A stretch of DNA of 64,000 bases, taken from NCBI GenBank assembly GCA_964586765.1, contig CAZPHN010000001.1:124001-188000 (forward strand), read 5' to 3'. Positions within the stretch are counted from its first letter, which is position 1, and the number at the start of each line of letters is the position of its first letter. The position numbers and the translations under genes were made by a program. The stretch comes from UBA3263 sp964586765. GTDB taxonomy: Bacteria > Bacteroidota > Bacteroidia > Bacteroidales > Muribaculaceae. The notes under the pieces are model-generated. The model did no database searches. It saw only the letters and a program-made list of their open reading frames with translations, and was not told the origin of the DNA. Shown one piece after another: positions 8,958-19,407 of this stretch.

Positions 8958-11900
8958 ATGATTCAATTTTTCAGGAAAGACATCAACACCGTATATGCCG
9001 TTGATGCCGACCATGTCCTTAGCGAAGAAGAAAAGGAGAAATTCAGTTGGCTCTTTTCAGGAGCTACTCCCCTTGCAGAGTCAAAACTGCAGGGTCGTTT
9101 TGTCGGTCCGCGCAGAGAAATGATAACCCCGTGGAGCACAAACGCCGTGGAGATTACCCAAAATATGGGACTTCAAGGCGTTTGTCGTATAGAGGAGTTC
9201 ACGGAAGATAACTCCGACTCCCCGGCCCACGACAAGATGCTTCAGCGTGTATATGACGGACTTGATGAGAATATTTTCAAGATTGACGCTGTTCCTGCTC
9301 CGATAGTACATATTACTGATATTCATGCATATAATCTTGCCGAAGGTCTTGCGTTAAGTCCCGAAGAAGAGAAATATCTGAATGAACTGAGCGAGCGTCT
9401 CGGTCGTCCCTTGACCGATAGCGAAGTGTTCGGTTTCTCTCAGGTTAATTCTGAACATTGCCGCCATAAGATTTTCAATGGCACTTTTGTGATTGACGGT
9501 GAGGAAATGCCATCATCTCTGTTTAAGCTCATAAAGAAAACCAGTCAGGAACATCCGGCTAAACTTGTCAGCGCATACAAGGATAATGTTGCGTTTGTCG
9601 AAGGCCCGCAAATTGACCAGTTCGCGCCTGTTAATCCGGAACGACCTGATTTCTTCGAGGTAAAACCGATTGAGTCCGTTCTTTCGCTTAAGGCAGAGAC
9701 CCATAACTTCCCGACAACTGTTGAACCGTTCAATGGAGCGGCTACCGGTTCGGGTGGTGAAATTCGTGACCGTCTCGGTGGAGGTCGGGCATCACTTCCT
9801 CTTGCCGGTACCGCTGTATATATGACCTCATACCCGCGCCATGAAGGAGCTGTCGAACCATGGGAGACCATGATGAACCCACGCGTATGGCTGTATCAGA
9901 CACCCGCAGAAATTTTGATTAAGGCGTCGAACGGAGCAAGTGACTTCGGTAATAAGTTCGGACAGCCTCTGATTTGTGGTTCCGTTTTAACCTTTGAACA
10001 TACTGAGAACGGGCTTAACTATGCCTACGATAAGGTTATCATGCTTGCCGGTGGTGTTGGTTTCGCAAATAAGCGCGACGCACTCAAGGGGCATCCCACT
10101 GCAGGAGAGAAAGTAATCGTTATGGGTGGTGACAACTACCGTATCGGTATGGGTGGCGGAGCTGTCAGCTCCGTTGCAACCGGTCAGTATGACAATAGTA
10201 TTGAGCTGAATGCCGTTCAGCGTGCTAACCCTGAAATGCAGAAGCGCGTGGCTAACGTTATCCGCGCACTGGCTGAAAGCGATGATAATCCCATCGTATC
10301 CATTCATGACCATGGCGCAGGTGGACATCTTAACGCCCTTAGTGAGCTCGTTGAAGAAACCGGTGGAAAGATTGAGATTGATGCTCTGCCCGTTGGTGAC
10401 CCTACCCTTTCAGCAAAGGAAATTGTAGGCAATGAGAGTCAGGAACGTATGGGAATGGTCATGGATGCAGCCCACATTGACCGTGTTAAGCAAATATCCG
10501 AACGCGAGCGTGCTCCATTCTACGTTGTAGGTGAAACTACCGGAGATGACCGTTTTGTATTTGAACAGGCTGACGGTGTACGACCGATTGACCTCGGAAT
10601 GAAAGATATGTTCGGTTCATCACCTAAGACCGTCATGACTGACAAGACTGTTGTCCGTACATATTCTGATGTTGAATTATCAATCGAGAAGATTCCTGAA
10701 TACATTAACGGCGTTCTCGCTCTTGAGGCGGTAGGCTGTAAGGACTGGTTGACAAACAAAGTTGACCGTTCGGTTACCGGTAAGGTAGCACGTCAACAAT
10801 GTCAGGGTCCTACTCAGATGCCTTTGAGCGACTGCGGTGCCGTTGCGCTTGACTTTACCGGTAAAAAAGGTATGGCAACTTCTATCGGACACGCGCCGCA
10901 GGTTGCACTTGTTGACTCCGCAAAAGGTTCTGTTATGGCAATAGCCGAGTCATTGACAAATCTTGTCGGAGCACCGCTGGCAGACGGACTGTCAGGCGTA
11001 TCTTTGTCGGCAAACTGGATGTGGCCTTGTCGTAATGAGGGTGAAGATGCAGCTCTTTACAAAGCCGTCAAGGCTGCGAGTGATTTCGCATGTGCGATAG
11101 GAGTAAATATTCCCACCGGTAAGGACTCACTCAGCATGACTCAAAAATACGGAAATGAAAAGGTGCTTGCCCCCGGAACCGTCATTATTTCGGCAGCAGC
11201 CGAGACCGGTGATGTCCGCCACATAGTAAGTCCGGTGCTTCGCCCTGAACCATCAACCCTGATGTTTATTGATTTTTCGTTCTGCGAACGCGAACTGGGT
11301 GGTTCCGCTTTGTTCCAGAGTCTTGGTGCAGTTGGCGGCACAGTTCCTACTGTAGCTGACCCCGAAAAATTCGTTAAATCATTCTCTGCAGTCCAGCAAC
11401 TTGTAAAACTTGGACTTATCTCGGCTATCCATGATATCAGTGCCGGTGGTGGAATAACAGCAATGTTGGAAATGATGTTTGCCACCGCGAGTCCTGTCAC
11501 AGTAAGCGTAAACAAGGTTACTACCGGTAACCCGGTAAAAGCTCTCTTTGCGGAAAATCCCGGTGTCATCATACAGGTTCTGCATTCTGATGAAGATGCT
11601 GTAGAACGCGTTTTGACATCATGTGGAGTTGATTCGGAAATCGTAGCTATGGTAAATCCTTCAAGCGAGAGCAAACTGACGCTTGTTGGCGAAAACGCTA
11701 CATACAGCTTTGATACTGATGACTTGCTCAAACGTTGGTATAAACCGAGCCATCTGCTTGACCGTATTCAAAGTGGCAAGGAATGTGCCGATATGCGCGC
11801 CGAAAATTATGGCAAACAGCCCGTCAAATATAATTTCGCAAAGGATTGGAATGGTACTTTCGCAGCACGCGGAATTAATTATTCTCATCCTAAATCGGGT

Positions 11901-12644
11901 GTTAAAGCTGCAATTATTCGTGAAAAGGGCGTGAATGGTGACAGAGAGATGGCATATTCGCTTTATCTTGCCGGATTTGACGTCAAGGACGTTCACATGA
12001 CCGACCTTATGAGCGGACGCGAAACGCTTGAAGATATCAATATGATAGTATTTTGCGGCGGATTCTCTAACTCAGACGTGCTTGGTTCCGCAAAGGGTTG
12101 GGCTTCAGGTTTCCGTTGGAACGACACCGCGCGTGAGACTCTCCGCCGTTTCTATGAGCGCACGGACACACTGAGTCTTGGTGTCTGCAACGGATGTCAG
12201 CTAATGATGGAGCTTGATTTACTTGGACTCAATGATGGTTCAAAGATGGACCACAATATCAGTCATAAGTTTGAATCGACATTCCTCAGCATTGATATTC
12301 CTGAGAATAATAGCGTTATGTTCGGTTCTCTTGCCGGACGCTCTCTCGGTATCTGGGTAGCACATGGTGAAGGACGTTTCCGCCTTACAAAACCGGAAAA
12401 TGATTATCATATCGCCGCTAAATATAGCTATTCAACTTATCCCGGTAATCCTAACGGTTCAGATTTCAATGTTGCCGCACTTGCATCAGCCGATGGTCGC
12501 CACTTGGCGATAATGCCCCACTTGGAGCGAGCCATATTCCCGTGGCAATGCGGATATTATCCCGCCGAGCGGTTGAATGATGAAGTTACTCCGTGGATTG
12601 ATGCCTTTATCAATGCTCGCAAATGGATTGAAAGCAAAGCGTAA
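8958..12644 (+). CDS. purL: Phosphoribosylformylglycinamidine synthase (large single-chain type)
   Basis: Fourth step of purine synthesis: FGAR + glutamine + ATP to FGAM. The 1228-residue chain is the large PurL, with all parts in one protein: N-terminal PurS-like region, two AIRS-type ATP-binding halves (KAETHNFPTTVEPFNGAATG in the first; GKDSLSMTQKYG in the second), and a C-terminal class I glutaminase domain with the nucleophile in GVCNGCQLMMEL (Cys at about 1077) and a later His in VAHGEGRF. Driven by its own promoter. The C-terminal end overlaps the next gene by about 30 bases. Confidence 0.97.
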   Translation: MIQFFRKDINTVYAVDADHVLSEEEKEKFSWLFSGATPLAESKLQGRFVGPRREMITPWSTNAVEITQNMGLQGVCRIEEFTEDNSDSPAHDKMLQRVYDGLDENIFKIDAVPAPIVHITDIHAYNLAEGLALSPEEEKYLNELSERLGRPLTDSEVFGFSQVNSEHCRHKIFNGTFVIDGEEMPSSLFKLIKKTSQEHPAKLVSAYKDNVAFVEGPQIDQFAPVNPERPDFFEVKPIESVLSLKAETHNFPTTVEPFNGAATGSGGEIRDRLGGGRASLPLAGTAVYMTSYPRHEGAVEPWETMMNPRVWLYQTPAEILIKASNGASDFGNKFGQPLICGSVLTFEHTENGLNYAYDKVIMLAGGVGFANKRDALKGHPTAGEKVIVMGGDNYRIGMGGGAVSSVATGQYDNSIELNAVQRANPEMQKRVANVIRALAESDDNPIVSIHDHGAGGHLNALSELVEETGGKIEIDALPVGDPTLSAKEIVGNESQERMGMVMDAAHIDRVKQISERERAPFYVVGETTGDDRFVFEQADGVRPIDLGMKDMFGSSPKTVMTDKTVVRTYSDVELSIEKIPEYINGVLALEAVGCKDWLTNKVDRSVTGKVARQQCQGPTQMPLSDCGAVALDFTGKKGMATSIGHAPQVALVDSAKGSVMAIAESLTNLVGAPLADGLSGVSLSANWMWPCRNEGEDAALYKAVKAASDFACAIGVNIPTGKDSLSMTQKYGNEKVLAPGTVIISAAAETGDVRHIVSPVLRPEPSTLMFIDFSFCERELGGSALFQSLGAVGGTVPTVADPEKFVKSFSAVQQLVKLGLISAIHDISAGGGITAMLEMMFATASPVTVSVNKVTTGNPVKALFAENPGVIIQVLHSDEDAVERVLTSCGVDSEIVAMVNPSSESKLTLVGENATYSFDTDDLLKRWYKPSHLLDRIQSGKECADMRAENYGKQPVKYNFAKDWNGTFAARGINYSHPKSGVKAAIIREKGVNGDREMAYSLYLAGFDVKDVHMTDLMSGRETLEDINMIVFCGGFSNSDVLGSAKGWASGFRWNDTARETLRRFYERTDTLSLGVCNGCQLMMELDLLGLNDGSKMDHNISHKFESTFLSIDIPENNSVMFGSLAGRSLGIWVAHGEGRFRLTKPENDYHIAAKYSYSTYPGNPNGSDFNVAALASADGRHLAIMPHLERAIFPWQCGYYPAERLNDEVTPWIDAFINARKWIESKA

Positions 12645-13887
12645 CCCGTGGCTATGGATTCCCTCGCTTTATCTTGCCGAGGGATTTCCTAACGCCGTGG
12701 TCGTAACCGTGGCCGTCGTTCTGCTCAAAAATATGGGTATGGATAACGGCCGCGTAGCCTTTTATACATCCTTGCTCTATCTCCCATGGGTTATAAAACC
12801 ATTTTGGGCACCGTTTGTCGATATGTTTTCGACCAAGCGTCGGTGGATAGTAATGATGCAGATGGCGATATTCGTTGGGCTTGGTCTCGTAGCCGGAGCA
12901 CTTGATACTCCTGTCTGGCTATCTGTGACATTGGGAGCCCTGTGGTGGACCGCCTTTGCATCCGCAACCCATGACATTGCAGCCGACGGATTTTACATGC
13001 TTGCCCTTGATGACAATGAGCAAGCTTTCTTTGTCGGAATTCGTTCTACATTTTATCGTGCGGCAAATATGCTTGCCTCAGGTGGCGTCGTTTGGGCGGC
13101 AGGACGTCTTGTCTCCACCGGTCATTCAGTTTCATCAGCATGGATAATACTGTTTTTCGGTATGGCATTGCTCTTCCTTTTATTCGCTGTGTGGCACGTT
13201 ATGGTTCTGCCTAAACCAAAGGCTGACGCCCCGAATAAAGCGAACGGAGTTAGAGCGATAATCAGTGATTTTTCGCGTACTTTTGTCTCTTTTTTCAAAA
13301 AAAATGACATTTGGTATGCACTTTCGTTCATTTTGCTTTATCGTTTGCCTGAATCACTACTTTGCAAAATGGTTCAGCCCTTTTTACTTGACTCTCATGC
13401 AGACGGTGGATTGGCTCTAACCATAGAGCAGGTCGGAGTGGCAAACGGAACGTTTGGAGTTGCAGGAATCGTAATCGGCGGTATTGTAGGAGGAATTGTC
13501 ATGTCACGTATTGGTCTGCGACGTTGTATGTGGCCAATGGCGTTAATGTTGACCATTCCGAGCGGCTTTTATTGCTATCTCGCCATATATCAACCATCTT
13601 CCATGCCGATAATATGCACAGGGATGGCTATTGAACAGTTTGGCTATGGATTTGGTTTCACAGCTTACATGATGTATATGATGAGGTTTTGTGAAGGAAG
13701 CGAATATACTACATCACATTATGCATTCTGTACCGGACTGATGGCTCTCGGACTTATGCTTCCGGGAATGACTGCCGGATGGATTGAGCAGGCGGTCGGT
13801 TATTCAAATTTCTTCATAATAGTAATGATTCTATGTATCCCTACATTTATTGTTACTGCAATTGCGAAATCAAAATTAAAATCGTAA
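12613..13887 (+). CDS. AmpG-like MFS permease
   Basis: A polytopic membrane protein with about 12 predicted hydrophobic helices and the AmpG-type beginning KRNPWLWIPSLYLAEGFP, then WVIKPFWAPFVDMFSTKRRW, the usual cytoplasmic loop 2-3 motif. AmpG imports anhydromuropeptides released in cell-wall recycling; whether this homologue carries muropeptides or another solute is not shown. The start is uncertain: ATG 12613 (chosen) lies 32 bases inside purL; ATG 12577 and TTG 12628 are in frame. The -7 element of nadB overlaps its TAA stop. Confidence 0.8.
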   Translation: MLANGLKAKRNPWLWIPSLYLAEGFPNAVVVTVAVVLLKNMGMDNGRVAFYTSLLYLPWVIKPFWAPFVDMFSTKRRWIVMMQMAIFVGLGLVAGALDTPVWLSVTLGALWWTAFASATHDIAADGFYMLALDDNEQAFFVGIRSTFYRAANMLASGGVVWAAGRLVSTGHSVSSAWIILFFGMALLFLLFAVWHVMVLPKPKADAPNKANGVRAIISDFSRTFVSFFKKNDIWYALSFILLYRLPESLLCKMVQPFLLDSHADGGLALTIEQVGVANGTFGVAGIVIGGIVGGIVMSRIGLRRCMWPMALMLTIPSGFYCYLAIYQPSSMPIICTGMAIEQFGYGFGFTAYMMYMMRFCEGSEYTTSHYAFCTGLMALGLMLPGMTAGWIEQAVGYSNFFIIVMILCIPTFIVTAIAKSKLKS

Positions 13888-13892
13888 ATTTG
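13862..13892 (+). promoter_or_regulatory. Promoter of the nadB operon
   Basis: TTG (13862-13864), 20 bases, then TAAATTTG (13885-13892). The -7 element includes the stop codon of the upstream permease gene. It lies 26 bases before the nadB ATG. Confidence 0.6.
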
Positions 13893-13918
13893 CTTATATA
13901 AAATCTACTTTCGAGTAT

Positions 13919-15490
13919 ATGACATATAAATATGATTATCTTGTAATCGGCTCAGGCATCGCCGGAATGAGTTTTGCACTGAAGGTTGCTGACTCAGCCA
14001 AGGTTGCCATTGTGTGCAAGTCTACGCTTGATGAAGCTAATACAGCCCTTGCTCAAGGTGGAGTCGCTTCTGTAACCAACCTTGAAGTCGATGATTTCAA
14101 TAAGCATATAGAGGACACTATGATTGCCGGAGACTGGCTCAGTGACCCAGAGGCAGTAGAAAAAGTTGTCACGAATGCTCCATCACAGATAGAGGAACTC
14201 CTCAAGTGGGGAGTTGACTTTGACCGTAAAAATGACGGTTCATTTGACCTTCATCGCGAAGGAGGGCACAGCGAATTCCGTATACTTCACCATGCCGATA
14301 ATACCGGTTTCGAAATTCAGCAAAGGCTAATCGAACAGATTCGTAAACACCCCAATATAGATATTTTTGAGAATCACTTTGCCATTGAGATTATCACACA
14401 ACATCATCTTGGCAAGATTGTTACCAGACGTACGCCCGACATTACATGTTATGGCGCATATGTGCTGGACCTTGCAAATGACCGCGTTGATAAATTCCTC
14501 AGCAAAGTAACCCTTATGGCAACCGGAGGTGTCGGTGCCGTCTATCAGACCACGACAAACCCGCTTGTTGCTACGGGCGACGGCATCGCTATGGTTTATA
14601 GAGCCAAGGGAACAGTTAAGGATATGGAATTCATTCAGTTCCACCCTACTGCCCTATATAATCCCGGCGATCGTCCTAACTTCCTCATTACTGAAGCTAT
14701 GCGTGGTTACGGTGCGGTACTCCGTAATTTGAAGGGCGAAGAGTTCATGCATAAGTATGACCCGAGGCTTTCGCTTGCACCCCGCGATATTGTAGCTCGT
14801 GCGATTGACTCGGAAATGAAGCTCAACGGAGATGACCATGTATACCTTGATGTCACACATAAGGACCCGGAAGAGACCAAAAAGCACTTCCCCAATATAT
14901 ATCGCCATTGTCTTGAACTCGGAATTGACATTACCAAGGACTATATTCCTGTAGCTCCTGCCGCACATTATCTTTGTGGCGGCATAAAGGTTGATGGCAA
15001 CGGCGAGTCAAGCATCAAGCGTCTATATGCCGTAGGCGAGTGCAGCTGTACAGGGCTACATGGCGGAAATCGTCTTGCATCTAACTCGCTTATTGAGGCT
15101 GTCGTTTATGCTGATGCAGCCGCTAAACATGCTCTTGCGCAGGTTCCGCTACTATCCTTCCGTGAGGATGTGCCCGACTGGAACGATGAAGGGACTCAGC
15201 ACCCGGAAGAAATGGTCCTGATAACACAAAGCATCAAGGAAGTAAACCAAATCATGGCAACTTATGTTGGTATAGTAAGAAGCAATCTTCGACTCGACCG
15301 GGCTTGGAACAGACTCGACATTCTCTATGAGGAGACTGAAAAGCTTTTCAAGAGTTCGCGTGCCTCGCGCGCAATTTGCGAGCTCCGCAATATAATCAAT
15401 GTCGGTTACCTGATTATGCGTCAGGCAAAGGAGCGGAAAGAGTCACGTGGATTGCACTACACGATTGACTATCCACCTAAGAAAAAATGA
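13919..15490 (+). CDS. nadB: L-aspartate oxidase
   Basis: FAD enzyme that oxidises L-aspartate to iminoaspartate, the first step of NAD synthesis. Seen: N-terminal FAD-binding YLVIGSGIAGMSFALK, the NTALAQGGVASV motif, the active-site region REGGHSEFRILHHADNTG, APAAHYLCGGIKVD, and GLHGGNRLASNSLIEAVV. The C-terminal helical domain is present; the 523 residues are typical. No nadA or nadC is visible nearby. First gene of a five-gene run; its TGA overlaps the next ATG (ATGA). Confidence 0.95.
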   Translation: MTYKYDYLVIGSGIAGMSFALKVADSAKVAIVCKSTLDEANTALAQGGVASVTNLEVDDFNKHIEDTMIAGDWLSDPEAVEKVVTNAPSQIEELLKWGVDFDRKNDGSFDLHREGGHSEFRILHHADNTGFEIQQRLIEQIRKHPNIDIFENHFAIEIITQHHLGKIVTRRTPDITCYGAYVLDLANDRVDKFLSKVTLMATGGVGAVYQTTTNPLVATGDGIAMVYRAKGTVKDMEFIQFHPTALYNPGDRPNFLITEAMRGYGAVLRNLKGEEFMHKYDPRLSLAPRDIVARAIDSEMKLNGDDHVYLDVTHKDPEETKKHFPNIYRHCLELGIDITKDYIPVAPAAHYLCGGIKVDGNGESSIKRLYAVGECSCTGLHGGNRLASNSLIEAVVYADAAAKHALAQVPLLSFREDVPDWNDEGTQHPEEMVLITQSIKEVNQIMATYVGIVRSNLRLDRAWNRLDILYEETEKLFKSSRASRAICELRNIINVGYLIMRQAKERKESRGLHYTIDYPPKKK

Positions 15491-16113
15491 AACTGAATAC
15501 TGTTATAAGAAGCATATTATTGATAATATTCGCCGCCATCTCGCTTGACTGTATCGCACAGGAAAGGGAGCTGGCGGTGAAACCGCGTTATATTGAAGCG
15601 CAATTTGCTGAAATAGAGGCGACAGGTGACACGATTTATCACGTAATATACCGGCCTATAACAGTTTTTCCGGAACTAAAATTCAAGAATAAAAAGGAAG
15701 AAGAATATTATTGGCGAACGGTTAGAGACGTTAAAAAGGCATTGCCATATGCCAAACTGATTTGCCGGACTCTGACCGAAACATACGAATATATTGAGAC
15801 ACTTCCCGACACAAAAGCCCGTGAGCAGCATCTCAACGAGATGGAAAAGGAAGTTTTTAATCAATATAAGCCGGATTTAAAAAAATTCACCCGAAGTCAG
15901 GCGCGAACTCTTGTAAAACTTATTCAACGCGAAACCAACCAGAGCAGCTATGAAATCATCAAGGCTTTTCTCGGCTCTTTCAGGGCCGGATTCTGGCAGG
16001 CATTCGGCAAAATGTTCGGAGTAAGTCTAAAAGGTCAATATCAACCTGACAAGGATAGTAAGGACGCTATAATAGAGCGCATCTGCATTGAAGTCGAACA
16101 AGGAACCCTATGA
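15487..16113 (+). CDS. DUF4294 family secreted protein
   Basis: Has a signal peptide of about 22 residues, then an alpha-helical protein of 208 residues with the DUF4294 signature: a YRPITVFPELKFKNKKEE-like segment, YYWRTVRDVKKALPYAK, then a Leu/Gln-rich helical half with LVKLIQRETNQSSYEIIK and a Trp/Phe-rich segment FRAGFWQAFGKMFG. The family is limited to Bacteroidota and has no established function. It is probably periplasmic. It overlaps nadB before and the MATE gene after by four bases each, so translation is likely coupled. Confidence 0.8.
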   Translation: MKLNTVIRSILLIIFAAISLDCIAQERELAVKPRYIEAQFAEIEATGDTIYHVIYRPITVFPELKFKNKKEEEYYWRTVRDVKKALPYAKLICRTLTETYEYIETLPDTKAREQHLNEMEKEVFNQYKPDLKKFTRSQARTLVKLIQRETNQSSYEIIKAFLGSFRAGFWQAFGKMFGVSLKGQYQPDKDSKDAIIERICIEVEQGTL

Positions 16114-17429
16114 GTAAATACTTAGAGTATTTTATACAGATAATAAAATTAGGTTTGCCAATCATTGCCGGTCAAGCGGGAATGATTATTGTCGCTTTTG
16201 CCGACAATATCATGGTCGGACAATACTCCACCGAAGCTCTTGCATCGGCGTCATTTGTCAATAATGTCTTTAATCTTGCACTGATGACGTGTCTTGGATT
16301 TACATTTGGACTTACCCCCCTTGTTGGCTCGCTTTTTAGCAAAGGCAAAATGGATAAGATAGGTGAGTTAATGCGAAATGGGTTATTGCTAAATGTTTTG
16401 TATGCACTTGCCATCATGGTTGTAATGACTATCCTGTATCTGAATATTCATCGTGTAGGACAGCCTGAAGAACTACTGCCGCTAATTCGCCCTTATTATT
16501 TGCTGATACTTGCTGCTATCATTCCGATTGCGATATTCAATGCTTTATCACAGTTCTGTTACGGCATGTGTAACACGAAAGTTCCCATGTGGATTATTCT
16601 TATAGCTAACGTTTTAAACATTATCGGGAACTGGTTGCTGATATATGGTAATTTGGGTTTTCCGCAGTTAGGACTGATAGGAGCTGGCATATCTACCTTG
16701 TTTGCCCGAATCATGTGCGCGTTATCACTGATTGTGTATTTTATCTACTCACCAAGATATGCGGAAATGAGGAAAGGTGTTAAAGAATCCATATTCAACC
16801 GCTTTCAAATTCGTAATGTTTCGGTAACCTCCTTTCCCGTATCTATGCAGTTATTCTTTGAGACAGCCGCTTTCTCTGGAGCGGCTATTATTGCAGGATG
16901 GCTTGGAAAGATTGAACTTGCGGCATTTCAGGTTATGGTTACCATCGGTACTCTTGGTTTCTGTTTCTACTATAGTCTCGCATCAGCCACATCAGTATTA
17001 GTTGCTAATGCTGCAGGACGTAATGACCGTAAAGCTATGCGTCGTATAGGTTTTGCCGGCTATTATCTTATCTTGATAATGGCGGTAGCCGCCTCTCTCG
17101 CCTTCATATTCTTCGGTCATCAACTCATAGCTCTGTTTACCGATGACCGTATGGTTATTGCCATGTGTATGAGCCTTATCCCGCCTATGGTTATGTATCA
17201 ACTCGGTGATGCTACACAAGTAAACTTTGCGAACTCACTTCGCGGTACATCCAAAGTTATGTCGATGCTGTGGATTGCATTGTTCAGTTATATAATTGTT
17301 GGTCTACCTACTACATTTCTCCTCCGATATTCAATCCAATCGATTTTTTATAGCTTTTCGGCTTCACTTTTTGTTGCCGCGGCTCTATTCTTATATTTCT
17401 TTCTAAAAAATACTCGTGAAACCAATTAA
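16110..17429 (+). CDS. MATE family exporter
   Basis: A 439-residue inner-membrane protein with about 12 hydrophobic helices in two related halves, beginning with the MATE pattern GLPIIAGQAGMIIVAFADNIMVGQ and continuing with LGFTFGLTPLVGSLFSKG. MATE proteins expel drugs or metabolites in exchange for sodium or protons. The substrate cannot be told from sequence. ATGA overlap with the DUF4294 gene; the downstream lipoprotein gene starts 14 bases before this stop. Confidence 0.9.
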   Translation: MSKYLEYFIQIIKLGLPIIAGQAGMIIVAFADNIMVGQYSTEALASASFVNNVFNLALMTCLGFTFGLTPLVGSLFSKGKMDKIGELMRNGLLLNVLYALAIMVVMTILYLNIHRVGQPEELLPLIRPYYLLILAAIIPIAIFNALSQFCYGMCNTKVPMWIILIANVLNIIGNWLLIYGNLGFPQLGLIGAGISTLFARIMCALSLIVYFIYSPRYAEMRKGVKESIFNRFQIRNVSVTSFPVSMQLFFETAAFSGAAIIAGWLGKIELAAFQVMVTIGTLGFCFYYSLASATSVLVANAAGRNDRKAMRRIGFAGYYLILIMAVAASLAFIFFGHQLIALFTDDRMVIAMCMSLIPPMVMYQLGDATQVNFANSLRGTSKVMSMLWIALFSYIIVGLPTTFLLRYSIQSIFYSFSASLFVAAALFLYFFLKNTRETN

Positions 17430-19407
17430 TTTCATACCTGCGCTAACCGTATGTGGTCTGCTTTTGGGAGCGTGTGCAAGTATTGGCAGACCTGATGGAG
17501 GTCCCCGTGATACCGAACCGCCTGTCGTACTCCGGTCAGTTCCCACGCAAGACGAAAGGAATGTCAAGTCGCAGAAAATCTCAATTTATTTTAACGAGAA
17601 TGTACAACTTGACAATCCGGGCAGCAAAATTGCCATATCGCCGGCACAAGTTCAGCAACCGTCAATCAATTCAAACGGCAAGCATGTCACGATTGAATTA
17701 AAAGATTCTCTGATTCCCAATACGACATATACTATCGATTTCTCTGATGCAATCTCTGACCTGAATGAGGGAAATATTCTCGAGGACTACTCTCTCGCCT
17801 TCTCTACCGGCGAGGATATCGACTCTCTTTCCATATCCGGTATGGTACTTCAGGCAGACAATCTCGAGCCTGCTCAAGGAATGCTTGTCGGCGTATATGC
17901 AACTGATGCTGATTCAGCAATAACAACAATGCGTTTCGACCGTATTACGCGTACAAATCAATTAGGACAATTCTCTGTCAGGAACCTTGCCTCCGGGTCT
18001 TATCAGCTTTTTGCGGTTAACGATGTCAATAACGACCTTCATTGGGACAGATCGGAAGATATTGCATTCTATGGTGAGATGATTACACCAACTGCATACG
18101 TTACGCAGAAAATTGATTCACTCCGTGACTCAGTGGGTATGGATTCGATTATAAGCCGTCAGGTTGTTGAATTTGTTCCAAACGATATTCTATTGACTTG
18201 GTTTAACGAAGAATATAAACCTCAATACCTGAAAAATTACAATCGAAATGACCGCAGAATTCTATCGTTGGAAATGAATGCGCCCGTCGACTCACTGCCT
18301 CTGCTTACAATTATTGGGATTGGTTCTCAATCCGTGCGTCGTCCATTATCGGATGTTTCAATTTTGAGCCGGTCCGCTAATGGCGACACTATAAACTACT
18401 GGCTTACGGATTCCTCCATTATAGCATCTGATTCCCTGTTAGTTGAAACACGCTATCGCCGTGTTGATTCTCTTGACAATATTGTATGGCAAACTGACTC
18501 ACTTAAATTTAATGTTAAAGGAAAACGAGGCAAACAGAAAGAAGTAGCTAAGGTTAGGACATTACAGGATAAGATTGATTCCATCCGTGCAATCAGCGAT
18601 ACAATTCCTATTGATACATTTGCATTGATGCAACCAACCGCTTTTCTAAACATAAATCTTCAAAATACAACTCAGGATATTCATAAACCAGTGCTTTTCT
18701 CGACGGAACGCCCATATGCCAAGCTTGATTTGGATGGCATTCGCCTTGAAATGATGCCTGATACCATATGGATTCCCGTTGACGGAGCCCCCAAGCCAGT
18801 CGAAGCTGACTCGACATGGAAAAAGAACTTGATGATTGAATATAAGTGGACGCCGGGAATGAAATATCGCCTGCAGATTGACTCTCTTGCTGTTTCCGAC
18901 CCATATGGAGTATATAACCGAAACTTATCGCTTGAATTTAATGTCCGTAATACGGATGACTATTCCAACCTGATATTTAATGTTATAGGACTTGAAGGAG
19001 ACTCAATTGATGCTTATGTGGAGATAATAACATCGTCAGATACCCCCGTAACAAAAGCACCGGTTATCAACGGACGTGCCGACTTAAATTTCCTTTTGCC
19101 GGGAACATACTATGCAAGACTGTTCATTGACGCTGACCATGACGGTAAGTTTACTTCCGGCAGTCTCACTGACCATCGTCAACCTGAAGACGTTTACTAT
19201 TTTCATAAGAAACTAAATCTAAAGAAGAACTGGGATAGAACCGAAACTTGGAATATACTCGAGCTTTCACCGGATCTTCAGAAACCAGATGACATAAAAA
19301 AGAATAAACCAAAACCAAAACCCGGAGAAGTCCCTGAAAAGTCATCATATGGTGATGAGGAAGATGAAGATGAGGATGGATTCGGACAAAATTATTTTTC
19401 AAGATGA
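17416..19407 (+). CDS. Ig-like (SbsA-type) domain lipoprotein
   Basis: A 663-residue envelope lipoprotein. The signal peptide ends in LLLGAC (Cys at about 19). After it, PDGGPRDTEPPVVL leads into a bacterial Ig-like domain (SbsA/Ig_5 type; ISIYFNENVQLDN...TYTIDFSDAISDLNEGN). A carboxypeptidase-regulatory-like region follows (GQFSVRNLASGSYQLFAVNDVNNDLHWD). The central part has several beta-rich stretches; the last 40 residues are Lys/Pro- then Asp/Glu-rich. Such proteins are conserved in Bacteroidota without a proven role. The start is GTG at 17416 inside the MATE gene; this is the only start that keeps the full signal peptide. Confidence 0.78.
   Translation: MKPINFIPALTVCGLLLGACASIGRPDGGPRDTEPPVVLRSVPTQDERNVKSQKISIYFNENVQLDNPGSKIAISPAQVQQPSINSNGKHVTIELKDSLIPNTTYTIDFSDAISDLNEGNILEDYSLAFSTGEDIDSLSISGMVLQADNLEPAQGMLVGVYATDADSAITTMRFDRITRTNQLGQFSVRNLASGSYQLFAVNDVNNDLHWDRSEDIAFYGEMITPTAYVTQKIDSLRDSVGMDSIISRQVVEFVPNDILLTWFNEEYKPQYLKNYNRNDRRILSLEMNAPVDSLPLLTIIGIGSQSVRRPLSDVSILSRSANGDTINYWLTDSSIIASDSLLVETRYRRVDSLDNIVWQTDSLKFNVKGKRGKQKEVAKVRTLQDKIDSIRAISDTIPIDTFALMQPTAFLNINLQNTTQDIHKPVLFSTERPYAKLDLDGIRLEMMPDTIWIPVDGAPKPVEADSTWKKNLMIEYKWTPGMKYRLQIDSLAVSDPYGVYNRNLSLEFNVRNTDDYSNLIFNVIGLEGDSIDAYVEIITSSDTPVTKAPVINGRADLNFLLPGTYYARLFIDADHDGKFTSGSLTDHRQPEDVYYFHKKLNLKKNWDRTETWNILELSPDLQKPDDIKKNKPKPKPGEVPEKSSYGDEEDEDEDGFGQNYFSR

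Noticed and set aside
11141..11731. A 196-codon minus-strand open frame rich in Ser/Thr
   Set aside because: Antisense to purL; its composition is the complement of purL codons.
12577..12612. Upstream start for the AmpG-like permease
   Set aside because: The extra residues lie deep in the purL 3' end and do not resemble the AmpG N-terminus; kept only as an alternative.
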